Assembly: GCF_019443105.1 (NCBI RefSeq)
Contig: NZ_JAHZIJ010000001.1
Location: forward strand, 558,001 to 622,000
Length of the DNA: 64,000 nucleotides
Direction of reading: 5' to 3'
Source of the DNA: Paenibacillus oenotherae
GTDB lineage: Bacteria; Bacillota; Bacilli; Paenibacillales; Paenibacillaceae
The notes under the pieces are model-generated. The model did not search any database. It had not been told where the DNA came from and was given only the letters and a program-made list of their open reading frames with translations. The position numbers and the translations under genes are program-made. The stretch's first letter is position 1. Each line of letters starts with the position of its first letter. This document shows positions 53,050 to 62,098 of this stretch, in pieces.

Positions 53050-53796
53050 CTATAAAGGGAATTTATCCATTTGATCGAGAAAAGAGCGTGATTTCAGCGT
53101 TAAGCCCAAATTACCGTCCACTAGGAGCCGCATGGCTCGTTTAAGTTCGCCTTTCGTCTCCTCTTTCACTTGAATGGAGCCTAGTCGGCGCAGGTCCATT
53201 GTGCGGAACAGCCGCAGCAGCTTTAGCGCACCATCACCAAGCGGCAGAGCAAACGGATCCTTATATCCGCATTTGCTGCACAACACGCCGCCAGAGCGGA
53301 CGCTAAGCGACATGGAGCCTACAACATTGCCGCAAGACGAGCATGCATCGAATACAGGACCGTAACCAGTCGCCTCGAGTATTCTCATCTCATAGAGCTG
53401 GGTGATGATCTCAGCATCCTTCCCTTCCCCATAAGCGGTGAAGCAGGCTTTAAGCTGTTCGAATATGAATCCGCTGGACTCATCCTCCTGCAGAGCGCGA
53501 TCTGTCAATTCAGCCACATACGACGCATAGGCCGCAAGCTCAAGCCGCTCACGCAAAAGATGGTGAGATTCAATAATCTCACCATGCGTTAATGTGCCTA
53601 GGCCGCTATTGCGGAAGTAAAGAAATTCACCGTACGTAAACAGCTGGGCAAGAGATCCGTGACGGCTTTTTGTTTTCTTGGCTCCCCGGATAATAATGCC
53701 GACCTTGCCGTTGGTTCTTGTCAGAATGTTTACGATTTTGTTGCCTTCCCCGTAGTCCATGCTCCGGATAACAATCCCCTCGGCCCGGTACTGCAT
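53050..53796 (-). CDS. recO: DNA repair protein RecO
   Basis: Loads RecA onto single-stranded DNA with RecF and RecR. The 248 aa protein has the N-terminal OB fold (YRAEGIVIRSMDYGEGNKIVNILTRTNGKVGIIIRGAKK), a helical middle, and a zinc-binding Cys pattern (CSSCGNVVG...GGVLCSKCG). Family position between era and glyQ is conserved in Firmicutes. Confidence 0.95.
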   Translation of the reverse strand: MQYRAEGIVIRSMDYGEGNKIVNILTRTNGKVGIIIRGAKKTKSRHGSLAQLFTYGEFLYFRNSGLGTLTHGEIIESHHLLRERLELAAYASYVAELTDRALQEDESSGFIFEQLKACFTAYGEGKDAEIITQLYEMRILEATGYGPVFDACSSCGNVVGSMSLSVRSGGVLCSKCGYKDPFALPLGDGALKLLRLFRTMDLRRLGSIQVKEETKGELKRAMRLLVDGNLGLTLKSRSFLDQMDKFPL

Positions 53797-53848
53797 AGCG
53801 TTTCTCCCCTAACCCGCGTTGGCGGCGTGCGGCCGGCAAGCCGCTCAT

Positions 53849-53995
53849 TCAAATTCCTTCTAGCTCCGAGACAGCTTCAGCAGCTTCATCCTCATCGGCC
53901 GAATCCGCTGTCTGCAGTCCATCCATCTCTTTATAAAGTAAGAAAGCGTCCACGTCCCCGGTCAGCGCAAAATACTTCCACGAAAAGTCTCGCAT
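53849..53995 (-). CDS. yqzL: YqzL family small protein
   Basis: A 48 aa protein, too short for usual ORF filters, found by reading the gap between era and recO. It starts MRDFSWKYFALTGDVDAFLL behind AGAGG and stops at 53849-53851. The N-terminus matches the YqzL pattern of Bacillus (MxDFxWKxFxxTGxxxxYLLxKE), and the position between era and recO is the same. The C-terminal half is acidic (DSADEDEAAEAVSELEG). Function is unknown. Confidence 0.88.
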   Translation of the reverse strand: MRDFSWKYFALTGDVDAFLLYKEMDGLQTADSADEDEAAEAVSELEGI

Positions 53996-54139
53996 TCGTA
54001 TCAATCCTCTCCGCCATCAGAAATGTGCATAGGGATAGAATGCGATGAACGGGGGAGTCCTATCCGAAGCATAATAGGGCATTGCACCCTAATAATGGCT
54101 CCGATGCTGCAAGAACGCACCCGATCCGTGGCCGTTTCA

Positions 54140-55054
54140 TCAATCGTTGCGGAAACCGAGATCCTTCAAGACGCGGTCATGATTGCGCCAATCCTTCTTC
54201 ACCTTCACCCACAGCTCCAGAAAGACACGCGATCCAAGCAGCAGCTCGATATCACGCCTTGCCAGCCGCCCTACCTCTTTCAGCAGCGCGCCTTGTTTGC
54301 CGATGACAATCCCTTTCTGCGAATCACGCTCCACGAAGATAACGGCGCCAATGCTGACGACGCCATTCTCCTGTACCCGCATGTCCTCAATCGTAACCGC
54401 GATGGAGTGGGGAATCTCTTCCCGTGTCTGATGCAAAATTTTCTCCCTGATCAATTCCGCGCAGACGAACTGCTCCGGATGGTCTGTCACTTGATCAGCG
54501 GGATAGTATTGCGGCCCTTCCGGCAAATATTTGGTCAGTACGTCAAGCAGTGTATTCACATTGTTGCCCTGCAGCGCGGAAATGGGCACAATTTCAGCAA
54601 AATCATGCAGCCCTTTATATTGCGCAATTAGCGGCAGCAGCGCCTCTGGATGGATTTTATCGATCTTGTTCATTACCAGGATTACCGGTGTGGTGACCTT
54701 CTTCAATTGCTCGATAATGAAGCGGTCTCCGCCGCCCAACCCTTCAGAAGCGTCAATCAGAAACAATGCCGCATCCACCTCGCCCAATGTGCCCACAGCA
54801 GCTTTCACCATGAAATCGCCGAGCTTTGATTGCGGCTTATGAATTCCCGGCGTATCCAGGAACACGATCTGCCTGTTGCCCTTCGTATATACGCCATGGA
54901 TTTTGTTGCGGGTAGTCTGCGGCTTGTCCGACATGATCGCGATCTTCTGACCGATCATTTCGTTGATCAGTGTTGATTTGCCCACATTCGGACGGCCTAC
55001 AATAGCGACGAACCCCGAATGAAATTTCTCTTTGCCTGTTGATGATCCACTCAT
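54140..55054 (-). CDS. era: GTPase Era
   Basis: Essential GTPase that binds the 3' end of 16S rRNA during small-subunit assembly. The 304 aa protein has G1 GRPNVGKST (residues 21-29), switch region [12 protein letters not shown]3 [10 protein letters not shown]4 NKIDKIHP, and the C-terminal KH domain with [23 protein letters not shown]-like sequence ([18 protein letters not shown]). Neighbours ybeY, dgkA and cdd upstream are the classic era operon. Confidence 0.97.
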   Translation of the reverse strand: MSGSSTGKEKFHSGFVAIVGRPNVGKSTLINEMIGQKIAIMSDKPQTTRNKIHGVYTKGNRQIVFLDTPGIHKPQSKLGDFMVKAAVGTLGEVDAALFLIDASEGLGGGDRFIIEQLKKVTTPVILVMNKIDKIHPEALLPLIAQYKGLHDFAEIVPISALQGNNVNTLLDVLTKYLPEGPQYYPADQVTDHPEQFVCAELIREKILHQTREEIPHSIAVTIEDMRVQENGVVSIGAVIFVERDSQKGIVIGKQGALLKEVGRLARRDIELLLGSRVFLELWVKVKKDWRNHDRVLKDLGFRND

Positions 55055-55084
55055 AATGATGCAACGTTCCCCTTCCAGCCTGTC

Positions 55085-55519
55085 TTAATTCTCAATTTTC
55101 AATGAAAAAGCGCCCGGCAGCAGCTCCGAAACTGTCATCACTCGCCAGTCGCCCCGCAAGTTCCCCATAATAACGGGCATGTCGGGGGCACACAGCTCTG
55201 CCAGCACCTGCCTGCAAACGCCGCAAGGCGTAATCGGCTCCGGTGTATCCCCTATAACCGCTATCGCCGCATAAGATCCCGGCTTATGTCCATCGGCAAC
55301 AGAGCGGAACAACGCCGTTCGTTCGGCACAGTTCGTGGGGCCATAGGCAGCGTTCTCCACATTGCAGCCGAGGTGGACCCCGCCATCCTCGCCAAGCAGC
55401 GCCGCTCCTACCTTAAAGGAGGAATACGGGACGTACGCCCGTTCTCTCACTTCCAATGCGCCGTTCAGCAGCTTCTGCCATGCTTCGGGAAGCTGCTCCT
55501 TCGAATTCCATGTCCCCAT
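55085..55519 (-). CDS. cdd: Cytidine deaminase
   Basis: Converts cytidine and deoxycytidine to uridine forms in pyrimidine salvage. The start at 55519 (MGTWNSKEQLPEAWQ) has AGGAGGGTAAAG and gives 144 aa; the open frame continues 126 codons upstream in the shadow of dgkA, so the long version is rejected. The tetrameric zinc-enzyme motifs are GCNVENAAYGPTNCAERTALF (Cys and catalytic Glu) and PCGVCRQVLAE. It starts 41 bp after dgkA and precedes era by 30 bp. Confidence 0.96.
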   Translation of the reverse strand: MGTWNSKEQLPEAWQKLLNGALEVRERAYVPYSSFKVGAALLGEDGGVHLGCNVENAAYGPTNCAERTALFRSVADGHKPGSYAAIAVIGDTPEPITPCGVCRQVLAELCAPDMPVIMGNLRGDWRVMTVSELLPGAFSLKIEN

Positions 55520-55560
55520 CTTTACCCTCCTGTTCGTCCAGTCCAGGGCAGCCGTATGAA

Positions 55561-55923
55561 TCAGCCCAGAAATTGATCCCTCACATGCGGGCCGAATATG
55601 ATCAGCCCGATTGCGATTGCAATGATGGCCAGTACAAGCACCGCCCCTGCTGCTGTGTCCTTTGCCGCCTTGGCTAACGGATGCTGCTCCGGGCTTGCAA
55701 GATCGACTACATTCTCGATAGCTGTGTTGAACAGCTCGGCCGCGATCACAAGCGCTGACAGAAGCAGCACGACAATCCATTCCGCAGCAGACAGCCTGAA
55801 GTATAGAGCTGCCGCAATGACGAGCAGAGCAGCAATAAGATGAACTTGCATATGGCGCTGCGTACGCGATGCATGAACAATACCGGACAGCGCACATCCC
55901 ACGCTCCGCAAAAAGGAGATCAT
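55561..55923 (-). CDS. dgkA: Diacylglycerol kinase family protein (DgkA, undecaprenol kinase type)
   Basis: A 120 aa membrane kinase with three predicted helices (MQVHLIAALLVIAAALYF, EWIVVLLLSALVIAAELFNTAIE, GAVLVLAIIAIAIGLIIFG). The family signature ELFNTAIENVVDL followed by HPLAKAAKDTAAGAVL is intact. In Firmicutes this family member phosphorylates undecaprenol, feeding the lipid carrier used in peptidoglycan synthesis. Its ATG overlaps the ybeY stop by one base (TAATG). Confidence 0.95.
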   Translation of the reverse strand: MISFLRSVGCALSGIVHASRTQRHMQVHLIAALLVIAAALYFRLSAAEWIVVLLLSALVIAAELFNTAIENVVDLASPEQHPLAKAAKDTAAGAVLVLAIIAIAIGLIIFGPHVRDQFLG

Positions 55924-56426
55924 TACCGCTTCAAGCCTGCCTGCGACAATACCGCCTCTTGCTTTCCGGTCATGACCGCTTCACTTGCCTCATCTCCATG
56001 ATCATAGCCAAGCAGATGAAGAAAGCCATGCACGAACAGAAAGCCGATCTCGCGTTCCAACGAATGGCCGTACTCTTCCGACTGCGCCTTAGCCCGCTCC
56101 ACGGAAATTATAATGTCACCGAGCATACTTTCCATGTCCGCAGGAACGGGATCATCCTCGCTATCGACCTCATAGACGATCTCCAGCTCATCCTCACCGG
56201 CTTCCTGCATGGCAAATGACAGCACATCAGTAGGACGGTCAATGCCCCGATAATCGCGGTTCAACTGATGAATCTCCTCGTCATCGACAAAAGTAAGCGT
56301 CACCTCGCCGTCCTCAATGCCTTCCGCTTGGCCAGCAAGCTGCAGCAGCTGCTCCAGCCTTGCAATATAAGCATCCGGTATCTCCAGCTTATTCTGATTA
56401 TTGCTCCATTCAAGTTCCAGACTCAT
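55923..56426 (-). CDS. ybeY: rRNA maturation RNase YbeY
   Basis: Single-strand endoribonuclease in 16S rRNA 3' end maturation and ribosome quality control. The 167 aa protein has the zinc signature HGFLHLLGYDH near residue 135 and the segment RPTDVLSFAMQE. A small acidic insert (EDELEIVYEVDSEDDPVPAD) is present mid-protein. It overlaps pgpH/yqfF by 4 bp at its start and dgkA by 1 bp at its end, so the three are translationally coupled. Confidence 0.97.
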   Translation of the reverse strand: MSLELEWSNNQNKLEIPDAYIARLEQLLQLAGQAEGIEDGEVTLTFVDDEEIHQLNRDYRGIDRPTDVLSFAMQEAGEDELEIVYEVDSEDDPVPADMESMLGDIIISVERAKAQSEEYGHSLEREIGFLFVHGFLHLLGYDHGDEASEAVMTGKQEAVLSQAGLKR

Positions 56427-58630
56427 ACAAGCCGCTCCTTTTGTTTCACGTCTTCGGGATATTCAATGCGGGAATGGAAGATGCCGATCACTGTTTCTTT
56501 CAACGTCTGCGCGATCTTCTCCAATTCCTTGAGCGTCAGATCGCAATCGTTAAACTGGCCATCATCCATCCGGTCCTTCATGATCTTGTTGATCATCGAT
56601 TCAATATGCTCCACCGTAGGATTACGGAGGCTTCGTACTGCCGCTTCAATACAATCGGCTATGCCGACAATCGCCGCTTCCTTCGATTGCGCTTTGGGGC
56701 CGGGGTAGCGGAAATCATCCTCTGTAAAATCCGGCTCCTCGCCCGCTTCTTCCGCCAGCTTGAGCGCCTTATGGTAGAAAAATTTAAGAAAGGTCGTGCC
56801 GTGATGCTGCTCCGCAATATCTCTGAGCGGCTTGGGAATATTATGGCTCTTGAGCATTTCAACCCCATCCCGCGCATGGGCGATAATAATCGATTTGCTC
56901 AGCTTAGGCTCGATAAAATCATGCGGATTCTCCATATTCGACTGATTCTCGATAAAATAGCTCGGCCGCTTCGTCTTTCCGATATCATGGTAGAAGGAGC
57001 CTACGCGGCAGAGCAGACCGTTCGCGCCAATCGCCTCTGCGGCTGCTTCTGATAAATTGCCCACCATAACGCTGTGGTGGTACGTGCCGGGTGTTTCCGT
57101 CAGCAGCTTGCGCAGCAGCGGATGGTTCGGGTTCGACAGCTCCACCAGCTTGAGCGCGGACAGAATGCCGAATGAGATCTCGAAGAAGGGCATAATACCA
57201 ATGACCAGTACGGCCGTCAACAATCCGCTGGCGAAAGCAAAGCCCACCGTCAGCAGAATCTCCGATTTGGCCGGCAGATCCTTGAGCAGCAGCAGCGCCA
57301 ATACAGAGGCAGAGCCGAAGAGGCTGACCATAATACCGGCTTTCAGAATGGTCGATCTCTGGCTTGCCCGATGAATGGCGAAGATCGCCGCGAATGAAAT
57401 GACCGCAGTCATAAATCCATAGTTAAAATCAAAGATGCGGTTAGAATCCATATTGAAAATAACACTGCCCGCGATTGCAAACAAGAACGAGCTGACAACA
57501 GCCAGCTGTACATCCAGCAGCAGCGTGATCAGCATTGCGCCCATCGCAGTCGGCGCCAAATATCCGACGTATGGCATGGAATCCGTCTGCGTCAGCTCAA
57601 TAATTCTCATGGCTACAATGTTCAGCAGATAGATAAGCCAGAGCATAGAGAGCTGGACATTATTATATTTGGCATTAGCAGCCGCATTCATGCCGGTCGT
57701 TTTCTCCAGATAGCTGTAGATGACCAGTACGAACAGAGCGGATAACAGCAGCAAGCCAAGCTGCGGCCAATACGATTTTTTGTCCTGCAGCAAGCCCCAT
57801 GCAGACAGACGGTCATAGACTTCCTTGGTGACCATCTCTCCTTTTTGAAGAATAACCTCGCCCTGCTTGATAATGACCTCCGGCGTATTTTCCTTTGCTG
57901 CTACACGAGCTTCATTGGTCGCTTCCTTATCCGAAAATTTGTTGGGCATAATCGCGTACCGCGCGAGCTCCTGCACAATTTCCCTGGTCTTCCGTTCACT
58001 TAATGTGCTTGCATTGACTAATTCAGCCACCTTCGTTCGTGCTGTTTCCGCTTCACGCAGCGGATCGCTCATCAGCTTGCGCACGATAGCAACGCCAACC
58101 TCACGCATCTCAGAGATCTGCTTGGAGCTTAGCGATGGAAGCTTGTAATAGGTTTCCTCGGGAATGCGGTACGACTGCGCTTTAATCGTGCCCGCCATCT
58201 CCTCAAGCAGCGTATCATTATAAATTTCGTTGCCCCGGTTATTTCGAACGAATCGATCAACATAATCATTATAATGCCGGGGAATTTCCGTCCGGTAGAT
58301 CGTTACCTTATTGTCGAGCGATACTTGATCATCCTGATTGAGCTGCTCCATTCGGGCAAACACCTGCTCAAGCAGCTGCTCGCTTCTAAGCGCGACAATC
58401 GAATAGATCGGCTCGACCTTCTCAGCCGCTTCTTCCTGCGCCTGAAGTCTGGCCTTGTCGTCCTTGATCTCCTTCTGCGCTTCAATGTTGCGCTCGCTTC
58501 GTTTGCCCAGCTCGATATCATAGGTAGTAGGCAGAAGGCTTGGAGACATGCTGAAATAAAACAGCAGTACAAATAGAAAAAGCAGCACCGATCGTACCGC
58601 TACACTATGCTTCCAATTGCTCAGCCTCAT
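56423..58630 (-). CDS. pgpH: 7TM HD-domain c-di-AMP phosphodiesterase (PgpH/YqfF)
   Basis: Membrane enzyme that hydrolyses c-di-AMP, controlling osmolyte and wall homeostasis. The start at 58630 (MRLSNWKHSVAVRS) has AAGGGGG at good spacing and gives 735 aa. An N-terminal helix is followed by a large extracellular domain of about 250 residues, then a seven-helix 7TMR-HDED segment and a cytoplasmic HD domain with VGSFYHDIGKTKRPSYF, HARDGVEMLKSHNIP and AEQHHGTTFLKFFYH. The operon with ybeY, dgkA, cdd and era is the B. subtilis yqfF arrangement. Confidence 0.95.
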   Translation of the reverse strand: MRLSNWKHSVAVRSVLLFLFVLLFYFSMSPSLLPTTYDIELGKRSERNIEAQKEIKDDKARLQAQEEAAEKVEPIYSIVALRSEQLLEQVFARMEQLNQDDQVSLDNKVTIYRTEIPRHYNDYVDRFVRNNRGNEIYNDTLLEEMAGTIKAQSYRIPEETYYKLPSLSSKQISEMREVGVAIVRKLMSDPLREAETARTKVAELVNASTLSERKTREIVQELARYAIMPNKFSDKEATNEARVAAKENTPEVIIKQGEVILQKGEMVTKEVYDRLSAWGLLQDKKSYWPQLGLLLLSALFVLVIYSYLEKTTGMNAAANAKYNNVQLSMLWLIYLLNIVAMRIIELTQTDSMPYVGYLAPTAMGAMLITLLLDVQLAVVSSFLFAIAGSVIFNMDSNRIFDFNYGFMTAVISFAAIFAIHRASQRSTILKAGIMVSLFGSASVLALLLLKDLPAKSEILLTVGFAFASGLLTAVLVIGIMPFFEISFGILSALKLVELSNPNHPLLRKLLTETPGTYHHSVMVGNLSEAAAEAIGANGLLCRVGSFYHDIGKTKRPSYFIENQSNMENPHDFIEPKLSKSIIIAHARDGVEMLKSHNIPKPLRDIAEQHHGTTFLKFFYHKALKLAEEAGEEPDFTEDDFRYPGPKAQSKEAAIVGIADCIEAAVRSLRNPTVEHIESMINKIMKDRMDDGQFNDCDLTLKELEKIAQTLKETVIGIFHSRIEYPEDVKQKERLV

Positions 58631-58654
58631 ATGCATTCCCCCTTAGGAGAGGAC

Positions 58655-58692
58655 ATGTTGAACATCCCCCTAAATCCCCTTTGCAAGAGGAT
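58655..58692 (-). repeat. Structured intergenic repeat, family C copy 2
   Basis: On the minus strand AATCCTCTT/AAAGGGGATT pairing leads into GGGGATTTAGGGGG and then ATGTT, one base, AACAT. The yqfF ribosome site follows. This repeats the design at 2212-2252 with different arms. Confidence 0.65.
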
Positions 58693-59070
58693 TATACGGA
58701 CTGTTACCTTTACCCAGGACCCGGAATAACCGCTCCTGCTGCGGGGCTGTCCTCGTCTTCCCTCATGCTGCGCACGCTTTCATATGCCTTTCGCGTTGAG
58801 ACTTCGTCAAAGCGCTCCTTGCCAGGTTCGCAATATACAACTCAGTTTCTGTGCTGAATATCATTAGCTATCATTACGACTTGTCTTCACACGGCCCGTG
58901 CTGGCGCCCCTCGTGCGTCTGCATGCCCTAGTGCTGTAAGCAGGTTTCTCATGCTTACAGGGACTTACGGCGACCGGCTAGCCGGCTGTTAGCGGATTTC
59001 ATCCGCTTACGAGGCTTACGGCTGACAGCGGTAATCCACTGCCAGCCGCCACTGCCACGGATCACATCCG
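58693..59070. other. Non-coding gap with several hairpins between phoH and pgpH/yqfF
   Basis: No gene is supported in this stretch. On the plus strand several short dyads are visible: TGTAAGCA/TGCTTACA (58937-58960), CCGGCTAGCCGG (58975-58986), TAGCGGAT/ATCCGCTTA (58990-59010), and partially paired CAGCGGTAATCCACTG-like arms (59027-59048). The repeated CTTACGG word joins them. It may be a repeat relic or a processed leader between phoH and yqfF. The unusual length splits an otherwise dense operon. Confidence 0.5.
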
Positions 59071-60048
59071 TTATTGCTGCTCCTGCTCTTCCGCGTCCCA
59101 GTTGTAGGCCATGATGATTTTTTGGACGAGGGAGTGGCGAACCACATCTTGTTCAGAGAATAGAATAAAGCCGATTTCTTCGATATTTTGCAAAATCCGT
59201 CTTGCTTCGATCAGACCGGATCGTTTGCCTCTTGGCAAGTCGATCTGCGTCACGTCTCCGGTCACAACCATCTTCGATCCAAAGCCTAGCCGCGTCAAAA
59301 ACATCTTCATCTGCTCCGGAGTCGTGTTCTGCGCTTCATCCAGAATAATAAAGGAATCGTCGAGCGTCCTTCCCCGCATGTACGCGAGCGGAGCAACTTC
59401 AATCAATCCTCTTTCAAACGCCTTCGCCGTTTGGTCAGGACCAAGAACGTCATGAAGCGCATCGTAAAGCGGACGCAGATACGGATCAACCTTCTCCTGC
59501 AGATCACCCGGCAAGAAGCCGAGATTCTCGCCAGCCTCAACCGCCGGCCGAGTCAGCATAATCCGTTTCACAGAGCCTTCCTTGAGCGCAGCCACCGCCA
59601 ACACTACCGCAAGATAGGTCTTACCTGTTCCAGCTGGCCCGATTCCGAATACGATATCCTGCTTCTTAATCGTTTTGACATAATGGCGCTGGCCGATTGT
59701 TTTCACACGAATCGGTTTGCCGCGGTACGTCGTCGTTATTTCTGCTTTGAACAAATCTAGCAATTGATCAGCCTGCAACGTTTTGGACAAATCAAGCGCA
59801 TACACAATATCGCGCTCGGAAGGTGTATAACCGCCTCGAACAAGCTGTTGAAGTACTGTGTACAGCTGCTCCAGCGTGTCAACCTCTTCACTTCGCCCTG
59901 TAATGGAAATTTCCGCTTCCCGGGACATAATATCAGCATCTGTCTGCTCTTGCACAAGTCTCAGATACTTGTCCTGCGGACCGAATAAAGCCAGTCCTTC
60001 CGCCGCATTCGCAAGCGGGATCTTTATACTCTTCGTCTCATTCAACAA
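59071..60048 (-). CDS. phoH: PhoH family ATPase
   Basis: A 325 aa PhoH-like P-loop protein. It starts with TTG at 60048 (reading MLNETKSIKIPL), six bases after the yqfD stop. An N-terminal region with RNA-binding-like pattern precedes the ATPase: Walker A FGIGPAGTGKTYLAV, MLTRPAVEAGENLGFLPGDLQEK, and Walker B FIILDEAQNTTPEQMK, then VTGDVTQIDLP. PhoH proteins are linked to RNA metabolism; the substrate is not known. Unlike the ylaK product in this window, it has no PIN domain. The neighbours yqfD upstream and ybeY downstream are typical. Confidence 0.95.
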   Translation of the reverse strand: MLNETKSIKIPLANAAEGLALFGPQDKYLRLVQEQTDADIMSREAEISITGRSEEVDTLEQLYTVLQQLVRGGYTPSERDIVYALDLSKTLQADQLLDLFKAEITTTYRGKPIRVKTIGQRHYVKTIKKQDIVFGIGPAGTGKTYLAVVLAVAALKEGSVKRIMLTRPAVEAGENLGFLPGDLQEKVDPYLRPLYDALHDVLGPDQTAKAFERGLIEVAPLAYMRGRTLDDSFIILDEAQNTTPEQMKMFLTRLGFGSKMVVTGDVTQIDLPRGKRSGLIEARRILQNIEEIGFILFSEQDVVRHSLVQKIIMAYNWDAEEQEQQ

Positions 60049-60054
60049 AAATTC

Positions 60055-61248
60055 TCATTCCCCTTGCATATAAACTAGCGGTCTTTCTGCTACAATCGAT
60101 TGCTCCACTTCAAAAAGCACTTTCATATAAACTTTACCATTGTCCGTCTTTTCATGCAAAATGTTTTCCGAGCGGACCTCCGCCAAGGCCCCCGCTTTCG
60201 CCAACAGATCAGCACGCGCCTGCAGCAATCCCGTTGCCCGTGCTTCTTCCACGCTTACAGGCTGGTTGTCCATCCGCACTTCCAATAGTGTCTCCTTTAT
60301 TCGGCCGAATGGAAGCTCATTGGTACGCCATGTCACTTTCTCCATATGTCTTACCGTTTCGTAAGCAGCGAACTTCGGGCTGCCGAATCCGCTAACCTTC
60401 AAGGCTCGTCCGCCTACAACAGCATACCATCTCGTTTCCGTATCCCCTGTGTATACCTTCAGCTGCCGCTGCAGCGGCGATACAATATTGTATTCGTGCC
60501 AGACGAGTCCTCTAACTGTTCCTTTGGCTACGACTGACTTCGTATGGGCTTCATCACCGTATATCCCGGATATAAGTACATCGCCCTTCCGCACTTTCAT
60601 ATTCCGCTTTACGACCGGTCTGCCGGACTCTGCAAGAATATGCGTTATGACAGCATCAGCCGAGGCTACCAGATGGCGCGGGTTGAGCAGCGGCTTAGGC
60701 TTCGCATTTTTGGACTCAACGACCTGAATCGTAATCTTCGTGCCACGCTTCTCCACACCGATCCATGCTGCACCGGGGAGCTTCTGCGCCAGTTTTTTGG
60801 ACAATACCTCACTGCCTTCAAGCCGGAACGACCATTGAAGCGGATATAGACCTTCTTGCTTGGCAGCCTGCAAAATTTGCTCCTCAGACAGCAGCTCGTT
60901 GCCCTTCACTTCAATCGTCCAAACCAGTGAGGAAAGCAAGTACATCCCAATGAAAAAGAGAGCAAGTCCCCCTGCAAAAAACAGCCGCTTCTGCACTTTA
61001 ACGAGCCAGAACGGCAGTCCCTCGCGTCCGTTCACATGCAGCCGACAGCCTGTCTCCTTCAAAATCGGACGAAGACGAAAAAAATCGCCTACGGACACCT
61101 CGCATAACAGCTCTCCACCGCTTGTATGGCGAATGGACCACAGCTGAATACCGGCTCCAAGCGCTCGATTAACGAGCTTCTCCATCCCCTCGCCCCGCAC
61201 CCGGATCGTAACGATCCCGCGTACCCACTGTATCCAGGATGCATTCAT
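60055..61248 (-). CDS. yqfD: Sporulation protein YqfD
   Basis: A 397 aa membrane protein made in the mother cell in B. subtilis. One central membrane segment (LFFAGGLALFFIGMYLLSSLVWTI) follows an N-terminal domain of about 90 residues; the larger remaining part lies outside the membrane and includes SWIQWVRGIVTIRVRGEGMEKL near the start and GDEAHTKSVVAKGTVRGLVWHEYNIVSPL later. The gene order yqfC, yqfD, phoH is conserved. The product has structural kinship to proteins of the spore engulfment machinery (inference). Confidence 0.94.
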   Translation of the reverse strand: MNASWIQWVRGIVTIRVRGEGMEKLVNRALGAGIQLWSIRHTSGGELLCEVSVGDFFRLRPILKETGCRLHVNGREGLPFWLVKVQKRLFFAGGLALFFIGMYLLSSLVWTIEVKGNELLSEEQILQAAKQEGLYPLQWSFRLEGSEVLSKKLAQKLPGAAWIGVEKRGTKITIQVVESKNAKPKPLLNPRHLVASADAVITHILAESGRPVVKRNMKVRKGDVLISGIYGDEAHTKSVVAKGTVRGLVWHEYNIVSPLQRQLKVYTGDTETRWYAVVGGRALKVSGFGSPKFAAYETVRHMEKVTWRTNELPFGRIKETLLEVRMDNQPVSVEEARATGLLQARADLLAKAGALAEVRSENILHEKTDNGKVYMKVLFEVEQSIVAERPLVYMQGE

Positions 61249-61267
61249 GCCTCCGCCTCCTCAACCC

Positions 61268-61552
61268 TTATTTCATATCGCGAACTTCAATATGTCTGAT
61301 GTGGCCTTCCACGAATACTTCTTCCGTCCAGATCGTGCGTATGACAAGCTCCTGTCCTGTTATTTCGAGCTCTCCCTTGCTGAGCGCCAGCCTCAGCTTG
61401 TCGCTGGAGAAGTGAAGCACACCGCGATGGTTCTCAATATACAACTGGCGGTCACCAATCATCGTGAGACGCGGCAAATCAAAAACAACGTCCTGAGGCA
61501 GATCGAGCAGATCGGCGGCCATTTTACGCAGTTTGCGATTTATGCGGCTCAT
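61268..61552 (-). CDS. yqfC: Sporulation protein YqfC
   Basis: A 94 aa protein, the same length class as B. subtilis YqfC. The start at 61552 (MSRINRKLRKMAADLLDLPQDVVFDLPRLTMIG) has AAAGGGGG upstream; the open frame runs 49 codons further into the gap. The product is a YabP/YqfC-type small beta-rich protein (MIGDRQLYIENHRGVLHFSSDKLRLALSKGELEITGQELVIR). It is expressed in the mother cell under sigma-E in B. subtilis and precedes yqfD by 19 bp here. Confidence 0.94.
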   Translation of the reverse strand: MSRINRKLRKMAADLLDLPQDVVFDLPRLTMIGDRQLYIENHRGVLHFSSDKLRLALSKGELEITGQELVIRTIWTEEVFVEGHIRHIEVRDMK

Positions 61553-62098
61553 GTTGGCAGAAGCCCCCTTTCCGTACTGTACCAAAATATGCGGCAAGAA
61601 CCCGAAATATGAGGGGAAAGGAAAACAGCTATAGGAAAGGAACCCCTTACGCAAAGAAGGGCTGTTCGAAAAGTCCAGCATCCAAAAGGTCAGTCCCAAT
61701 TGATATGAAAAGATGCCTCCAAACCACTAAAAAGTGGAAGTGGAAGCATCTTTTTTTATCCCTTCTCCAACTGGTTTGAAGGCAGAGTGACGAAGTAAGA
61801 AGGCTGCGAATGTGCATGAATTTCGGTTACAAGACGCCATAATGGTAATATTCCTGCGATCATGCATGAATTTGAGACGAAATCGGCCGTTAAGGGGAAA
61901 TGAAGGTGAAATGCCTGCACGCTGGCAGGCATTTCACCTTCATGGGGTCAGAAACGGAAAAAAACTGCCGTTTCGCATGTTTTGCCTGGCTCGCATCTCG
62001 CATGCATGCAGGCATGCCACAACGTACAGCTTCTTAAAATGGAAGTTGAGATTTCCAACAAGGACTTTCTGGACAGCTCCTTGTATATATGCCGACAA
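61553..62098. other. Non-coding gap carrying structured repeat family B, copy 2
   Basis: Between yqfC and the floA-linked gene there is no supported gene. The middle holds the inverted second copy of the family B repeat (61709-61988). Near the left edge is a purine-rich run on the plus strand (61615-61650). Confidence 0.6.
61709..61988. repeat. Structured intergenic repeat, family B copy 2
   Basis: Inverted relative to copy 1 at 36714-37002, 25 kb away. The long hairpin is 61901-61918 with 61925-61942 (18 bp, no mismatch); its arms differ from copy 1 at paired positions (for instance AAAT/ATTT in place of AACT/AGTT). The end hairpin is AGATGCCTCCAAACCACT paired with AGTGG and TGGAAGCATCT (61711-61751), followed by T residues. 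Confidence 0.88.

Noticed and set aside
55085-55897. Fusion-length reading frame covering cdd and a 126-codon upstream part
   Set aside because: The upstream part lies over dgkA in another frame and shows no domain; the AGGAGG site and family N-terminus place the cdd start at 55519.
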